From: Phaeoceros laevis
Lineage: Eukaryota; Anthocerotophyta; Anthocerotopsida; Notothyladales
Length of the DNA: 64,000 nt
NCBI GenBank assembly: GCA_049999765.1
Contig: JBNGIQ010009303.1
Coordinates: forward strand, 179,550-243,549
Reading direction: 5' to 3'
Part shown: positions 11,380 to 22,493 of the stretch, in pieces
Layout: every line of letters begins with the position of its first letter
Numbering within the stretch: the stretch's first letter is position 1
Program-made: the position numbers and the translations under genes
The notes under the pieces: model-generated
Databases searched by the model: none
What the model saw: the letters and a program-made list of their open reading frames with translations, nothing else
Told to the model about the DNA's origin: nothing

Positions 11380-13929
11380 TGTTGATTAGTCGAAAACAAT
11401 CCACCCGGCCTTCTGGGGACAGTCCCTGAGAGGAAGGCTAAGCAGAAGACAATTCTTTGACCATTATTCACAAGGTTTCGTCAGCATTGACTTTGGAAAC
11501 AACCTCCCCACCTCTGTGTTGCTGGGAGGCTTAGGACAAACTATTTTTTCAAGGATCGTCCACCAAGTTCGAGCCGAGTTGCATGAAAAGGTGACTTCTT
11601 ACAACAGTGTTTTCTGCGTTTCAAATTGATTGGCGGCATCACTATTGTAAGCCAGTAGGAAATGGTTTCCTGTGTTGGACCATTTACTACAGCAGCTGAC
11701 TAACTGTGTATTCTCTGCAGGATTCTGGGGACCGTTTTGTGGCGGATTTTTGTCTCATCAGCTCTTCTCGGCGGTCATCAAATACTAGCATAAGGATCAA
11801 ACTGCTGGCTTCCATTGGAGCCATAGGCTTATGAAGCCTGCCAACCTGTTTGTAAACTACATTGACTGTACAATGCCAAAATTAAGCAGGCTGTTGTTGA
11901 GCCCTGCCACGAATTGTATAACCGACAGGTTGGTACATTCCATGCTCAAGGCTTCCCTTGTAGCCTGTAAGAAATGTAGCAAATAGCGGTCCTCTACAAT
12001 GTTGCTCCTGGCATTCCTGCAACTTCATCAAATAAGGGGGTTTATTTCAGACTAGACTAGCTGCGGATGGATGTATAGGGGATCTGCTAGCCATCATCTG
12101 CGAGGAGACTAGCCTGATCGGAGCCGCTTGCAAGGTCCTGCAGGTTCACATTTGCAATTTGCAAACGATGCCGAAATCGAAACAGACGCAGGCCATACAG
12201 CCTACTCCAGCACAGGCTTGATGGCCGCACATCCTGCGGATGCAGAAGTGCACCTTGACTACTCATGTCCAGAATTATTTTTTTTTGGTGACTACATGTC
12301 CAGAATTTGAACGCACGGTGAGGTCACCCGATGTCGAGGGACCGGCAGCGTCACCGGCTCTCTACAAGAAGCATTTTTTTGTTTCGTTCCAGCTTGTAAA
12401 GGCGTTGCTGGACACACATATTCAGCTATGCACTTAGAATACCCAAAACTGGTCCTCGATGATGATGATGCTGATGAGGATGATATTGCTCGACATCCGA
12501 GATTCACTGATAAGAGGCAATAAGGGCTCATTTCCGACTTGCTGATACTGGTCCGCGTGTTTTGCACCTGGGCACCATGTATCTACAATAGCATAGGCTG
12601 AAAGACGTTCGACTTAATTTAAATTTCACACTCCGTCCTATTAGAGCACTTTGCAGTAGATACTCCCCGTGATAAGCTACCATGTCCTGACTCCTAAGCT
12701 AAGCAACCGCCCATTGCACTGTGCTGGTCTCCCAAGCACATTACACACCAGTAAGTTCTGAGATTCCCTGGAACCAGAACTGTTTCCACAACTTTTGCAA
12801 CAGAAAAGTTTGACCAACCAATTCTGTATGCCACCCACCAAAGGCTTCCCCGGTTGTACAAACTCAAGTAACAGGAAGGCCTCAAAAGGGAAACCTTGTA
12901 GACCTCATAGAAGTTTCCTGCCGGAAAAATAATGTGGCAGTAGCAAATGAATTATATTCTTGCAGCAAGGATGTTAGCTCCTACCTACACAAGCTCTCAG
13001 TCCGGAGCGTAGTGGGATGGACCCCACAACCCAACCTCTATTGTAAAATCACTGCAAGACCTGACAGCACGCAAGCTGCTCCCAAGCCTGTATGGTGCCA
13101 CAAGAAGTCCAACAAACGAGTACATTGGGGTGTACGTTTGAGGTGCACAGTTAGTTACCCAATCTGCTGGACTTCCTTCAACACCCTTCAAACTGAGGAA
13201 CCAAAAAAAAAACATGGCTGTCTACCGGTTCAAAATCATAGCCACTATAGAGTACACTTTCCAGGTTTGTGCCTTAGAACACCTGGACCAGGGCGCATAG
13301 AAAGCAAGAGACGAGTAGAAGGATTCAGGTTCTCGAAACTGAAGAAGTAGTTGCCTGCAAAGACCTTAGGTTGTCAACGCTCTTGGAAGTTCGAGGTAAT
13401 CCTACAAGATCTGGACCAGCGTCCACGTTTTCTACCGCAGAACACTACAGGCAGGCTCGAACGGAGGGAAGATGAGGCCCTTGGCGAGAGTCACAGTCCG
13501 TCAATTCTGATTTCTTCATAGCGAAGTGCCGCCGTCAATTCTGATTTCTTCATAGCGAAGTCGGCACTGACACTCAGCTGCGGGGCGATTGAGGGATCAA
13601 TGAGAAGGGCCTGGCAGGCGCCAAGCTCGACAGGCAAGAGAATCGAAAATTCGAGCTCAGACACCATAATCCACTCAGGATCCTTGCCGCCTCTGGAGCC
13701 TGTCCGGCCGTGCAGTTTGGTGCGTTAGACCAATGAGAATGCATTGGCCACGAGTCGTGACATAATGGCCTAATGATGCTTCAGGCTGTTCATCCACAGT
13801 GCAACCTCGTTCTTTGCTTGGCCCTAGGTCTAATGTTCTATCCTGGTCTGCTAAACTGATGCTGACAATTGTCTCCATGTTTTCATCGAGCGTCTACAAC
13901 CGGCCTGTGAGGAAACATACCCGCCACAA
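11380..13929. other. 3' UTR of GT34 gene and unassigned intergenic DNA
   Basis: The first 600 bases are likely 3' UTR. The rest holds short frames with no recognisable product. Small duplications are present: CATGTCCAGAATT twice 31 bp apart near 12264, and a 34-bp tandem duplication at 13500. Confidence 0.4.
13500..13560. repeat. 34-bp tandem duplication
   Basis: The unit starting GTCAATTCTGATTTCTTCAT at 13500 is repeated from 13534 with no visible mismatch over 27 bases. It lies about 0.5 kb upstream of the coiled-coil gene. Confidence 0.8.
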
Positions 13930-14046
13930 ATGCTTCTGGTGGCTCTGCGCACTCCACTTTGCCTGAAAATATCCCTTGCCTCCCCAGGCGGAGTCCCACC
14001 GTCACACTGGCAGTCCCGTGCAGAGGCTAAGCGCGATCTGTCGAAG

Positions 14047-14504
14047 ATGTCGCTGAGGATCAAGGCTGTGGTAGAGAATTTCGTGCGGGAGTTGAAGGAG
14101 GCTATGGAGGCAGATATCCACGACCGCATCCTCAAGGACAGGGAGATGAAAAGCTACTTGGAGGAGAGGGAGCGGGAGGTTGCAGAGCGAGAGGCTGCAT
14201 GGAAAGCAGAGCTTGCGCGGAGAGAGGTACAGCTTACGATTTTGCAATCACGCCTTGGATTTGGAGATGTTAGGTCATGCTGCAAAGGTTTCTGGTCACT
14301 GTGCAGTGACGCCGGCTGTGGTTCTTGCAGGCGGAGATCATTAAGCAAGAGGCGCGCCTGAAACTGGAGAGGGAAAATTTAGAAAAGGAGAAGAGTGTCC
14401 TCATGGGGACTGCCTCTGGTCAAGACAACCAAGACGGAGCTCTGGAGATCACAGTCAGCGGGGAGAAGTATCGCTGCCTACGGTTCTCCAAGGCAAAGAA
14501 GTGA
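14047..14504 (+). CDS. conserved plant coiled-coil protein, unknown function
   Basis: Two exons, 14047-14226 and 14331-14504, encode 117 aa. The N-terminal two thirds is a charged helix (FVRELKEAMEADIHDRI, then EEREREVAEREAAWKAEL, then EARLKLERENLEKEKSV), predicted coiled coil. The C-terminus has the compact motif MGTASGQDNQDGALEITVSG followed by EKYRCLRFSKAKK. I recall this C-terminal motif as strongly conserved in small uncharacterised plant proteins, but no biochemical role is known to me. An in-frame ATG at 13930 would add 39 residues; I prefer 14047 because the upstream part is not helix-forming or conserved-looking. The junction (E|AEII) is in phase. Confidence 0.7.
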
Positions 14505-16340
14505 GGCCCGGCGTGGCTGCGGGTTTTATCGCAGATTGCTGAGGCTAGAGTTCGTAACCGTGGCTTGCCGTGGAGGCAGACCAACGATGATGCCAAGACT
14601 TTGAGCGGTCTCATGTACCGATCAGCAGCAAGACGAAGAACCTCATTTTTTGCGAGTTCTATGGCTCTCTGGACGCTCAGTTTCGTTGCAGACAGCTTCA
14701 TTCTCTCGTATTGACGGGAAGGGGGAATGCGGAGGTTCTGTTTGCGCCAATCCTTGTCCAGGTATGACAGGGGGCCCTATCAGCGTTCAAGAACAGAGAT
14801 CCTACAGACCAGCACACACGTGTGAAGCTATCTGTTGAAACCCTCTATTCCTCTAGGTTCCAAGGGTTTTTTCGGCTGCTCAACAACCCTATTGCAACAG
14901 GGCAAAACAGTCTGCTGAGAAAGACGAGTTTGTTTTACGGTGGAGGCAGTGCAGATGCATGGCCAGATTCAGCTCCAGCACAAGCTTAGGGTGGTGCCAT
15001 TTGGATATTACACCTACGAGGTTCACCTCAAAATTGTTGTGATTTTTCCATCAGGATGATTAGGTGTGCTGTGTGGAACAGCATGACTGCGAGGGTGATG
15101 TGACAGGGAACCAGTTTTAGTTCCAACCTTGAAGCACAAGGTGCATGGAGGCAAGAGATGGGATTATACGAAGTTTTCGGGCAAATTCATTTTCTGAAGA
15201 GCTACAGATACGGGAATGTCATTTGTGTGTCCGTCTGATGGGAGGTTCGGAGTACAGGCTGTACAGCCCTCCAAAAAGAGTTCAATTATTGTTTACAAAG
15301 TCCATGATGTGCACACAGCTCCTAATCTCGGCTAAAGCAAGTGGGGGGGCCACATTCAAGGCAACTACACGATGACAAGGCTCTCACAGGGACACCTGGC
15401 AGGACTCAGGCTTTGAGTGGCTTTTGAACTCTCAAGTTGAGTGTGGAAATGGAATTTCCTTCACTTTCAAATACTTCCTTCGATTGTATGTGATATCACT
15501 TTGGGTACGAAACGTCTGGAGTCAGCTTGCTCGTTAGGCTTTTGCCCTCGCAAACACTTTTGAGTTCCAGCCTCGAGGCAAAAAGGGACGTTCAACCCGG
15601 CACAAGAAGATGAATCCTTGAGTAAGACGTCGACAACTTCCGAATGCTGTCCATTGTTTTTCTAGTTCACCTACCCACGAAGGGGCTGGGCGTCAGAGCA
15701 GATGTATCGGACCTTACCCTTACCCAACCAGCCAACCTGAGGCGCGAGAAAATCCCTGGGCCACGGCCCGAGGAGCAGCTTGAGTACACCACAGTAACTG
15801 TAGATATAATTTTTTCGAGTGCCATTCCCTGTTTGGGCAAACCCGGTTCCCTGCTCTTCCCGGTAGCTAGCCGCAACCCATGGTGCACATGTAGCTGGAT
15901 GCATTTCTGGCGGCAGGTTAGAGGCAGATCAAGTACACTAGCAGCTTTCAGCATTTGTGCAGACGAACACGTTCCTCACCTGAGTTCGCGAGACTATGCT
16001 AGTAAGGGGGAGGAAAGGAGCACAGGAGGAATGCGGACGCAGTGTGAGCGAAGCTTGTAGCCACCAAAGATTTGAAGCGTTTCCTGCTGCCTGCGCTTGT
16101 TACCTTTTCGCAGGCCTGGGCCAAGGACCGAGCATGTTACCAGCCTCCGAAACCAGGTGTCGATGCTGAGGAAACCATTTCCGTCGCGCGAGGCTGCCGC
16201 TAGCTGCCTCAGCTTGAATGCCGTTCGTCGCACCCATCCAGCTGCCAAGGAATTGGCCCGAAGAATGGTGAATCCACGGCACCTATTTGCTTTGCAAGCT
16301 ACCATCCTGGCTCCACCTGCAATGGCGCACCACTAACGCG
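14505..16340. other. unassigned intergenic DNA between coiled-coil gene and PPR gene
   Basis: Contains the 3' UTR of the preceding gene and the leader of the PPR gene. Overlapping frames at 15644-16060 and on the opposite strand have no family resemblance and are taken as chance. Confidence 0.4.
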
Positions 16341-18857
16341 ATGCAGCATCAACGGTTTTGGACCCCCACAGCTGGTGGGCATGCCCACGCCCTGGAGCCG
16401 AATTCGAATATGGCCCCTAGGCAATGGATATACCCACGCAAGCTAGGCATGCCGGACATTAGCAGTGCAGTAGAGCGACAGGAGTTGTTATGGAGGCAGT
16501 ATTTCTTGGATCCTACATTGTGGTGGGACTGCAGGGAGGACAAGAAGGGCTCCCGCTCTCCCGACTTCAGGCACAAGGAGTCTGAGGAGCCCCTTTGGCT
16601 GAACAACTTTCACAAGCCTGACTGGGTGGATGCACAGCTGACTGTCTTGGACAAACTGATTGGAGGGCTGCCTGCTCCGCCTACATCGAACCCCACTGTG
16701 CATCATAATGCTGGTGCTCCGACTGTGCCAGAGACTGTGATGGAACTGTGTGAAAATGGGGAGCTAAGTCAAGCGGTTGACGCTTTGACCGCTTTGGCGG
16801 AGACACAAGCTCATGTGTCCACTTCTCTTATGTACAGAGTCATCCAGAGATGTGGGGCAGAGAAAAATCTGGTGTTGGGACGACGACTGGATGATCTCAC
16901 TGTCAAGCTTGGGTACGAATCCAATGCATTTTTGGGCAATCATCTCTTGCGCATGTATGCTTGTCAAGGCCGGTTACAGGAGGCGATGCAAGTGTTCACC
17001 AGGGTGACCACACCAAATGCCTTCATGTGGACTGCCATAATCTCTGCACAGACTGAACATGGGAAACCTAGTCAGGCTATTCAACTATACCACGAGATGC
17101 GGAAGTCAGGTTCGAAGCCGAATGGTCACACCTTTGTCGCTGCCCTGCAAGCTTGTGCCAGTGCAGCAGATTTGGAATCTGGTAAGCAGGTGCATTCTGA
17201 TGTGCTGGAAAGTGGCATTCAGCCTGACTCCTTTGTTTGCAACTGCCTGTTGGCCATGTATGCAAAATGTGGGGAGTTGGAAGATGCACGCATGGTGTTT
17301 GACAGTATGGCCACAAGGGACGTGGTGGCATGGACTGCCATGATCGCCGGGTACGCTAAGCACGGGCTCGGAGACCAGGCTCTCACTTTGTATGCAAGGA
17401 TGGAGCAGGAAGGCTTGATTTTAGCAGACCGTGTCGCGTATATGTGCCTCCTTCAGGCATGTGCAAGTGCTGGTGCTTTACAACAGGGTAGGCAGCTGCA
17501 TTCACAGATTGTCAAAAGAGGTATGCTTGAAGGCGATATAAAAGTGGGCACCTGTCTGGTAGATATGTATGCGAAGTGTGGCAAGCTGGAAGATGCACGC
17601 ACGGTGTTTGACAGTTTGGCCACAAGGAATGCGGTGACGTGGACTGCCATGATAAATGGGTATGCCGAGCATGGGCTGGGCCAACAGGCGCTCACTTTGT
17701 ATGCAAGGATGGAGCAGGAAGGCTTGATTTTAGCAAACGTTTTTACATTTGCTTGCCTGCTGAAGGCGTGTGCAAGCGCTGGTGCTCTACAACAGGGCAG
17801 GCAGCTGCATTCACAGATTGTCGAAAGAGGACTACTCGAACGTGACAGAATAGTGGGCAACTGCCTGGTAAACATGTATGCCAAGTGTGGTAGGTTGGAA
17901 GATGCACGCATGGTGTTTGACAGTCTGACCACAAGAGATACGGTGACATGGACTGCCATGATAAGTGGGTATGGTACAAACAATGAAGGCCACAAGGCAA
18001 TAGCCTGTTTTGAAGAGATGATGCTGGCTGGTATTCAGCCCGATGGCACCACGTTTACTTGCCTTCTTGTAGCATGCAGTCATGAGGGGCTGGTCAGTAA
18101 GGGTCGACAGTACTTCGATGCCATGGTGAAACAGCATGGCCTCATCCCTACTGTTGAGCATTATAATTGCATGGTTGATCTTCTCGGGCGGGCAGGCCAT
18201 ATAGACGAGGCAGAGAAGATGCTGTTTTCAGCCGGATGCAAAAATGATGCTGTTGGCTTGAGGTCGTTGCTGAATGCCTGCAAGGGTCATGGGGATGTAG
18301 AGCGGGGAGCACTGTGCTTTGAGATTCTTCTTGAGCTGGATCCTCTGGATGCCTCTGCATATGTGCTCATGGCCAGTATGTACGCAAATGCAGGTAGGTG
18401 GGCGGATGTAAATAGGGTTGAAAGGCTGAGAAAGTTGGCAGGAGCTAGCAAGAAGCCTGCAGTGGCAGGCATTGAGGTGAAAAAGCAGGTGCATACATTT
18501 GTTGTGGGGGAGGAAGGTGATGATCTAATCACATGCAAGGTACGGAGTACAAATGTGCGTTTAAAGGAGGAAGGGAACCATGTACCACACACTCAGCTAG
18601 TGTTGAAGCCAGTGTCTGAGAAGCACAAGGAAGATGAACTGTGCGGGCATGCAGAGAAGCTAGCTCTGGCGTATGGTCTCTTGAACACTCCGGATGGCAC
18701 ACCTCTGCTGGTAACCAAAAACCTGCGCATGTGTAGGGACTGCCACTCTTCCACGGAGATTATGTCAAGGGTTGAAAAGAGGGACATCGTTGTAAGGGAC
18801 GCATACTGTGTGCATCGGTTCGAGGCAGGATCCTGTAGGTGTAAGGGTCGACATTGA
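16341..18857 (+). CDS. PPR protein with N-terminal PDF motif and C-terminal DYW:KP domain; candidate organelle RNA-editing factor
   Basis: Intronless, 838 aa from ATG 16341. Residues 48-100 carry ELLWRQYFLDPTLWWDCRED, then SPDFRHKES, PLWL and PDWVDAQL. This matches the PDF motif of OSB organellar single-strand-DNA-binding proteins (PDF at 74-76). From about 130 to 690 follow PLS-type PPR repeats, with VFDSxxTRDxVTWTAMIxGY and LLxACASAGALQQGRQLHS units, and then E-type motifs. The C-terminal DYW deaminase domain keeps H770-x-E772 and C798-x-x-C801. It has K705-P706-A707 where most PPRs have the PG box, and it ends GRH rather than DYW. KPA plus a GR-x end is the KP subgroup, associated with U-to-C editing. 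Two adjacent PLS triplets (17364-17672 and 17673-17981, period 309 bp) are nearly identical. Organelle target and edited site are unknown. Confidence 0.9.
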   Translation: MQHQRFWTPTAGGHAHALEPNSNMAPRQWIYPRKLGMPDISSAVERQELLWRQYFLDPTLWWDCREDKKGSRSPDFRHKESEEPLWLNNFHKPDWVDAQLTVLDKLIGGLPAPPTSNPTVHHNAGAPTVPETVMELCENGELSQAVDALTALAETQAHVSTSLMYRVIQRCGAEKNLVLGRRLDDLTVKLGYESNAFLGNHLLRMYACQGRLQEAMQVFTRVTTPNAFMWTAIISAQTEHGKPSQAIQLYHEMRKSGSKPNGHTFVAALQACASAADLESGKQVHSDVLESGIQPDSFVCNCLLAMYAKCGELEDARMVFDSMATRDVVAWTAMIAGYAKHGLGDQALTLYARMEQEGLILADRVAYMCLLQACASAGALQQGRQLHSQIVKRGMLEGDIKVGTCLVDMYAKCGKLEDARTVFDSLATRNAVTWTAMINGYAEHGLGQQALTLYARMEQEGLILANVFTFACLLKACASAGALQQGRQLHSQIVERGLLERDRIVGNCLVNMYAKCGRLEDARMVFDSLTTRDTVTWTAMISGYGTNNEGHKAIACFEEMMLAGIQPDGTTFTCLLVACSHEGLVSKGRQYFDAMVKQHGLIPTVEHYNCMVDLLGRAGHIDEAEKMLFSAGCKNDAVGLRSLLNACKGHGDVERGALCFEILLELDPLDASAYVLMASMYANAGRWADVNRVERLRKLAGASKKPAVAGIEVKKQVHTFVVGEEGDDLITCKVRSTNVRLKEEGNHVPHTQLVLKPVSEKHKEDELCGHAEKLALAYGLLNTPDGTPLLVTKNLRMCRDCHSSTEIMSRVEKRDIVVRDAYCVHRFEAGSCRCKGRH
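17364..17981 (+). repeat. recently duplicated PLS triplet inside PPR gene (2 x 309 bp)
   Basis: Two consecutive 103-codon units share long identical stretches, for example CTCACTTTGTATGCAAGGA near the start and GGAAGATGCACGCA near the end. A third, more diverged unit begins at about 17061. The in-frame period equals one P-L-S triplet. Confidence 0.8.
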
Positions 18858-20028
18858 ACAAGCCGATAAGAATTGCCAGTCGAGGCAGTTACAAGTACAC
18901 TGGATCCAGTCCAGCCGTTGTGTATCTGCTTGCGATTTTCACTTGCACCCTGTGAAGCAAAGCATGTTTGCAAGAGAATCCATGGGATGAATGTGTTGTG
19001 GTGCTCGTGGAAAGTATTGTTAAGGCGACTGACGTTGCCACAGTTTGGGAGTGACAGCAGGCTGCCACACGTTTTGCTGGCTCTGGCTGAAAGCCATAAC
19101 AAATGCCAACTCCAAACCTCCCTCTTCCTCTGTTTACAACTCTGGACTGCAGTGTTTTGGTGTACTCAGAATGGGGGCTTTCAACAGGTCCTTGTGATCT
19201 CTTAAGTGCATATCTGCAAGCCTGCACCGAAGTCCTGTGGCTGAATGCCGAATAATCAGACCAAAAAAATCAGCAGACACCACCACCATGTGGAGTACCT
19301 AGGTCTATGACAATGCTCGAGGGGATTTTTAATACTTGCTTGCAGACAAAGCATCCAAGTGTGATACTTGCAGGCATGAAGCATGCATGCATGTATCAAG
19401 AAAGGCTTCCAGTTCCAGGAACTGTTTTAGTGGTCACAATTGTGTGCCTCCGCGTGGACAGCTCCTACACCTGGGACAAACTTCATAGAAATGAGCGGAT
19501 TATATTATGGCTCGGACAAGGCTATAGAAACATAAGTAGTTGTCACAATGTTTGTAACTGCAATGTTTCCGGTTACAATTAACAGTTGAGACGCCTATCC
19601 GAAATAGTTATTGTTCATTTTTATAAAATAAGCATTGACATTACTCGACATAACGTGCATAACCTACAGCCTCTAACGGGATCCAATAGCCGCCGTTCAG
19701 GGTTTGGTGCCCGGGATGTCTTGAGGCTGGCCCGGGGAAAACGCGTGAGTTGTTGCACGGCAATAACGAATGGAACCGAAATGGACCCGTTACTTCAAAA
19801 GCTCTCTCACACGAGAGAAGGACGGACCTTTAGGAGTTCAACGTGAGCTAGAAATTAAGGATAGCTCCGCTCAAGGTCAGAACCGTCGTGGTAACTCAAC
19901 AAGTAACTCAGCACATGTTGTAGACATTGGAAGAGCTGGAGAGGGCCAGAAGGGCCCTTAGAAGAGTTCAGCATGCAGGACTTCGGTAGGTAGATGACAG
20001 CATGTGATTGCTTGCTAGAGATCGAGCT
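18858..20028. other. unassigned intergenic DNA
   Basis: Holds the 3' UTR of the PPR gene and the promoter of the UFSP2 gene. No coding resemblance was found; the antisense frame at 18593-19102 overlaps the PPR gene and is a shadow. Confidence 0.4.
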
Positions 20029-21915
20029 ATGGCCAGTGGAGTGCGAATTGCTTTCGACGAAAGCCTGTTGCGCTCGTCAGCAACTGTCGCATGGCTGCTA
20101 GGTGCACCGACCGAACCCCCGACATTGCTGGCACCGCTGGTCTGTCAACACTTTTCCAAGCCCCTAGTCCCCGACTTCGACAGAGAGGCGAAGGAGTTAC
20201 GGGCCCTGGTGCCTGCAGGACTTGAAGTAGTTGGATGCGTTCTGACAGGCGGCTCGGAGCAGGATGCAGGTCTCGCCAGAGCGGCTGAATTAGCTCTCAG
20301 CATCAGAGCCGCTCTTGGAACGGTGAAGGGCAACCCTAGCAGTGTTGTAGCGGGGGTTGTTTCCGACAGGGTGGATGTTGTTTACAGATTGTGTCGTCCG
20401 GGTTTGGCTCCAGTCATGGAGCCTTTGGAGCTTGTGAGTTCAGCTGGGAGTTTGAGTGAGGATTTTTGGAGACTCAACAGAATTCTGCGATGCCAGATGC
20501 AGCTCAATCTGGCTTTGTATCTTCCTGAAGCCTGTAGTGCCTCAGATTTTTCGGAACAGGTCGCTAGCCATGTGAGAGACATATTAGCAGAGTTGAAGAG
20601 TTCGCGGACTCTTTTTGTCGCGGAGAATTTGCAGGCTCGGCAGAAGGGAAGAGTGCTAATTGAGCCGCACAAGTATGAAGGGCATGTCTCTGGTGATCCT
20701 GTCGAGCAAGGAGTAGTTTCAAATGGGAAAGTGGATGTTCGGATTTCAGACCTAGACTGTGGCCAGCTGGTTGTGGCCGCTTCGGGCATTAGGTTACCTG
20801 TGCCAGTGTCTTTAACAGCCCTCAGGAAGCATTCTAATACTGACGAGAAGATTGAAGCTCCACTTTTGGAGTACCTGCCAGCCACGGGTAGCTTGACGGT
20901 CAAGTTTTTGCCCTTGAACTTGGACGTGCTTGCCGTGGAAAGAGCTGATGCACCTCTGTCCCAAGCTGTGGCAACGTTGGTGCTGCCAGCCCTATGTGAC
21001 CAGCTGGTAACCATGCAAAATGTGGTTACTAAGAATGGCATCCTGGATCCCAAAGTGGGTGCCTACCACTTCTTGCCGACAGGTTTACTGAGTCCAGTTA
21101 CTGTCATCTACGACCTGAGCTATGGGGAGACTGAGACCGCGCAAGTGGAGGAGAGGAAGAAGCTGCATCAAAGGCTTGGCTTGCCTTTAAATCAGCCTTT
21201 GCTCAGAGTGGCTAATGCCTTGAACTTCACAGTTGCTTCTACTGGTCGGTCCGGTGGTGCGAAGCGGTTAGGAGATGTTCATAATGTCCTGACGAGCGGT
21301 CCTGTGGCAGGAGGACAATCTAGTCTGGTGCAGGGCTCGTACGAGTATTATCACTATATGCAAGATCACGTTGACGACAATGGTTGGGGATGTGCTTACC
21401 GTTCCTTGCAGACCATTGTTTCTTGGTTCAAACTTCAACATTATACATCTCTTGATGTACCGTCACACAAGGATATACAGAAAATTCTGGTGGACGTTGG
21501 AGACAAGGAACCAGCGTTTGTGGGGTCGAGGGATTGGATTGGTGCCATCGAGCTCAGTTTCGTCCTTGACAAGTACCTCGGTCTATCTTGTAAAATTCTG
21601 AACGTAAACTCAGGTGCAGACCTGCCCGGCAAATGTAGAGAGCTTGCCCTGCATTTTCAAACACAAGGCACTCCCGTGATGATAGGCGGAGGAGTTCTTG
21701 CTTACACTCTTTTGGGAGTGCAATACAATGAGTTTACTGGAGAGAGTGCGTTCCTCATATTGGACCCGCACTACACTGGAGGGGAAGATATGAAGTCTAT
21801 TATAAGTGGTGGATGGTGTGGTTGGAAAAAGGCGGTATCAGACCGTGGGGAAGAGTTTTTCCTTCGGAACAAGTTCTACAACCTTTTGCTTCCACAACGG
21901 CCAAGTACCGTTTGA
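20029..21915 (+). CDS. UFSP2: Ufm1-specific protease, UFSP2 type
   Basis: Single-exon, 628 aa. UFSP2 is a cysteine protease that matures the ubiquitin-like modifier UFM1 and removes it from substrates such as ER-bound ribosomal protein uL24. The C-terminal peptidase C78 domain carries the catalytic cysteine in DDNGWGCAYRSLQT (C455) and the Asp-Pro-His motif ILDPHYTG (D579, H581). The C-to-D spacing of 124 residues equals that of human UFSP2. The long N-terminal half has the plant-type UFSP extension. ATG 20029 is the first in frame (MASGVRIAFDESLL). I see no intron, whereas I recall several in the Arabidopsis gene. It converges on the DP gene 578 bp downstream. Confidence 0.92.
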   Translation: MASGVRIAFDESLLRSSATVAWLLGAPTEPPTLLAPLVCQHFSKPLVPDFDREAKELRALVPAGLEVVGCVLTGGSEQDAGLARAAELALSIRAALGTVKGNPSSVVAGVVSDRVDVVYRLCRPGLAPVMEPLELVSSAGSLSEDFWRLNRILRCQMQLNLALYLPEACSASDFSEQVASHVRDILAELKSSRTLFVAENLQARQKGRVLIEPHKYEGHVSGDPVEQGVVSNGKVDVRISDLDCGQLVVAASGIRLPVPVSLTALRKHSNTDEKIEAPLLEYLPATGSLTVKFLPLNLDVLAVERADAPLSQAVATLVLPALCDQLVTMQNVVTKNGILDPKVGAYHFLPTGLLSPVTVIYDLSYGETETAQVEERKKLHQRLGLPLNQPLLRVANALNFTVASTGRSGGAKRLGDVHNVLTSGPVAGGQSSLVQGSYEYYHYMQDHVDDNGWGCAYRSLQTIVSWFKLQHYTSLDVPSHKDIQKILVDVGDKEPAFVGSRDWIGAIELSFVLDKYLGLSCKILNVNSGADLPGKCRELALHFQTQGTPVMIGGGVLAYTLLGVQYNEFTGESAFLILDPHYTGGEDMKSIISGGWCGWKKAVSDRGEEFFLRNKFYNLLLPQRPSTV

Positions 21916-22493
21916 CCATCAATTGTGAGGTAACTCTCAACAGCAATACTCTTCGAGGGCTAGGTGTAGGTCCAGAACACTTGGCTATTCTTAGTCTGAG
22001 CAAACAATCCTCTCGTCACTGCCTCCACAACCTAGATTTTTTTTTTCCCCTGGGGAAGTGCGTAGCAACTTAGCAAGGAATTGGTGACTGAGGACGGTGA
22101 TGGTAACGAGAATATGGAGAGGATAACCTCGCAAACTAAATTCCATTTTTTCATCAGTTCCCGAAACTGCTGTACACACACCAGCGAAACTACAGGAGCT
22201 TCTACATCTCGGTGCAGCACAGCAGGCCTGCTACTGTCGATATCAACGAAATTCACTAATCACAGTAATGGGCACTCTGATATGTCTACTATTAACATTA
22301 ATGTACACATCGACTGTTGCTTGAGCGCACAAAGATCTGTTCCGACTTTGCGCTCTCATCAACCGTTCCTATACCGGAATGAATAAGGTAAATTGCGTGT
22401 ACTGCTGAAAGCAGAAATTGGCAAAAAGACTCGTCAGTGTTCTTCCTGCCAGGAAAAAGTTGACTACTAGTACAGCGCTGCACAAACAGCTCC
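21916..22493. other. facing 3' UTRs of UFSP2 and DP genes
   Basis: This 578-bp gap between two convergent stop codons shows no coding potential. Confidence 0.5.

Noticed and set aside
18593-19102. 169-aa antisense frame
   Set aside because: Overlaps the end of the PPR gene and has no independent support.
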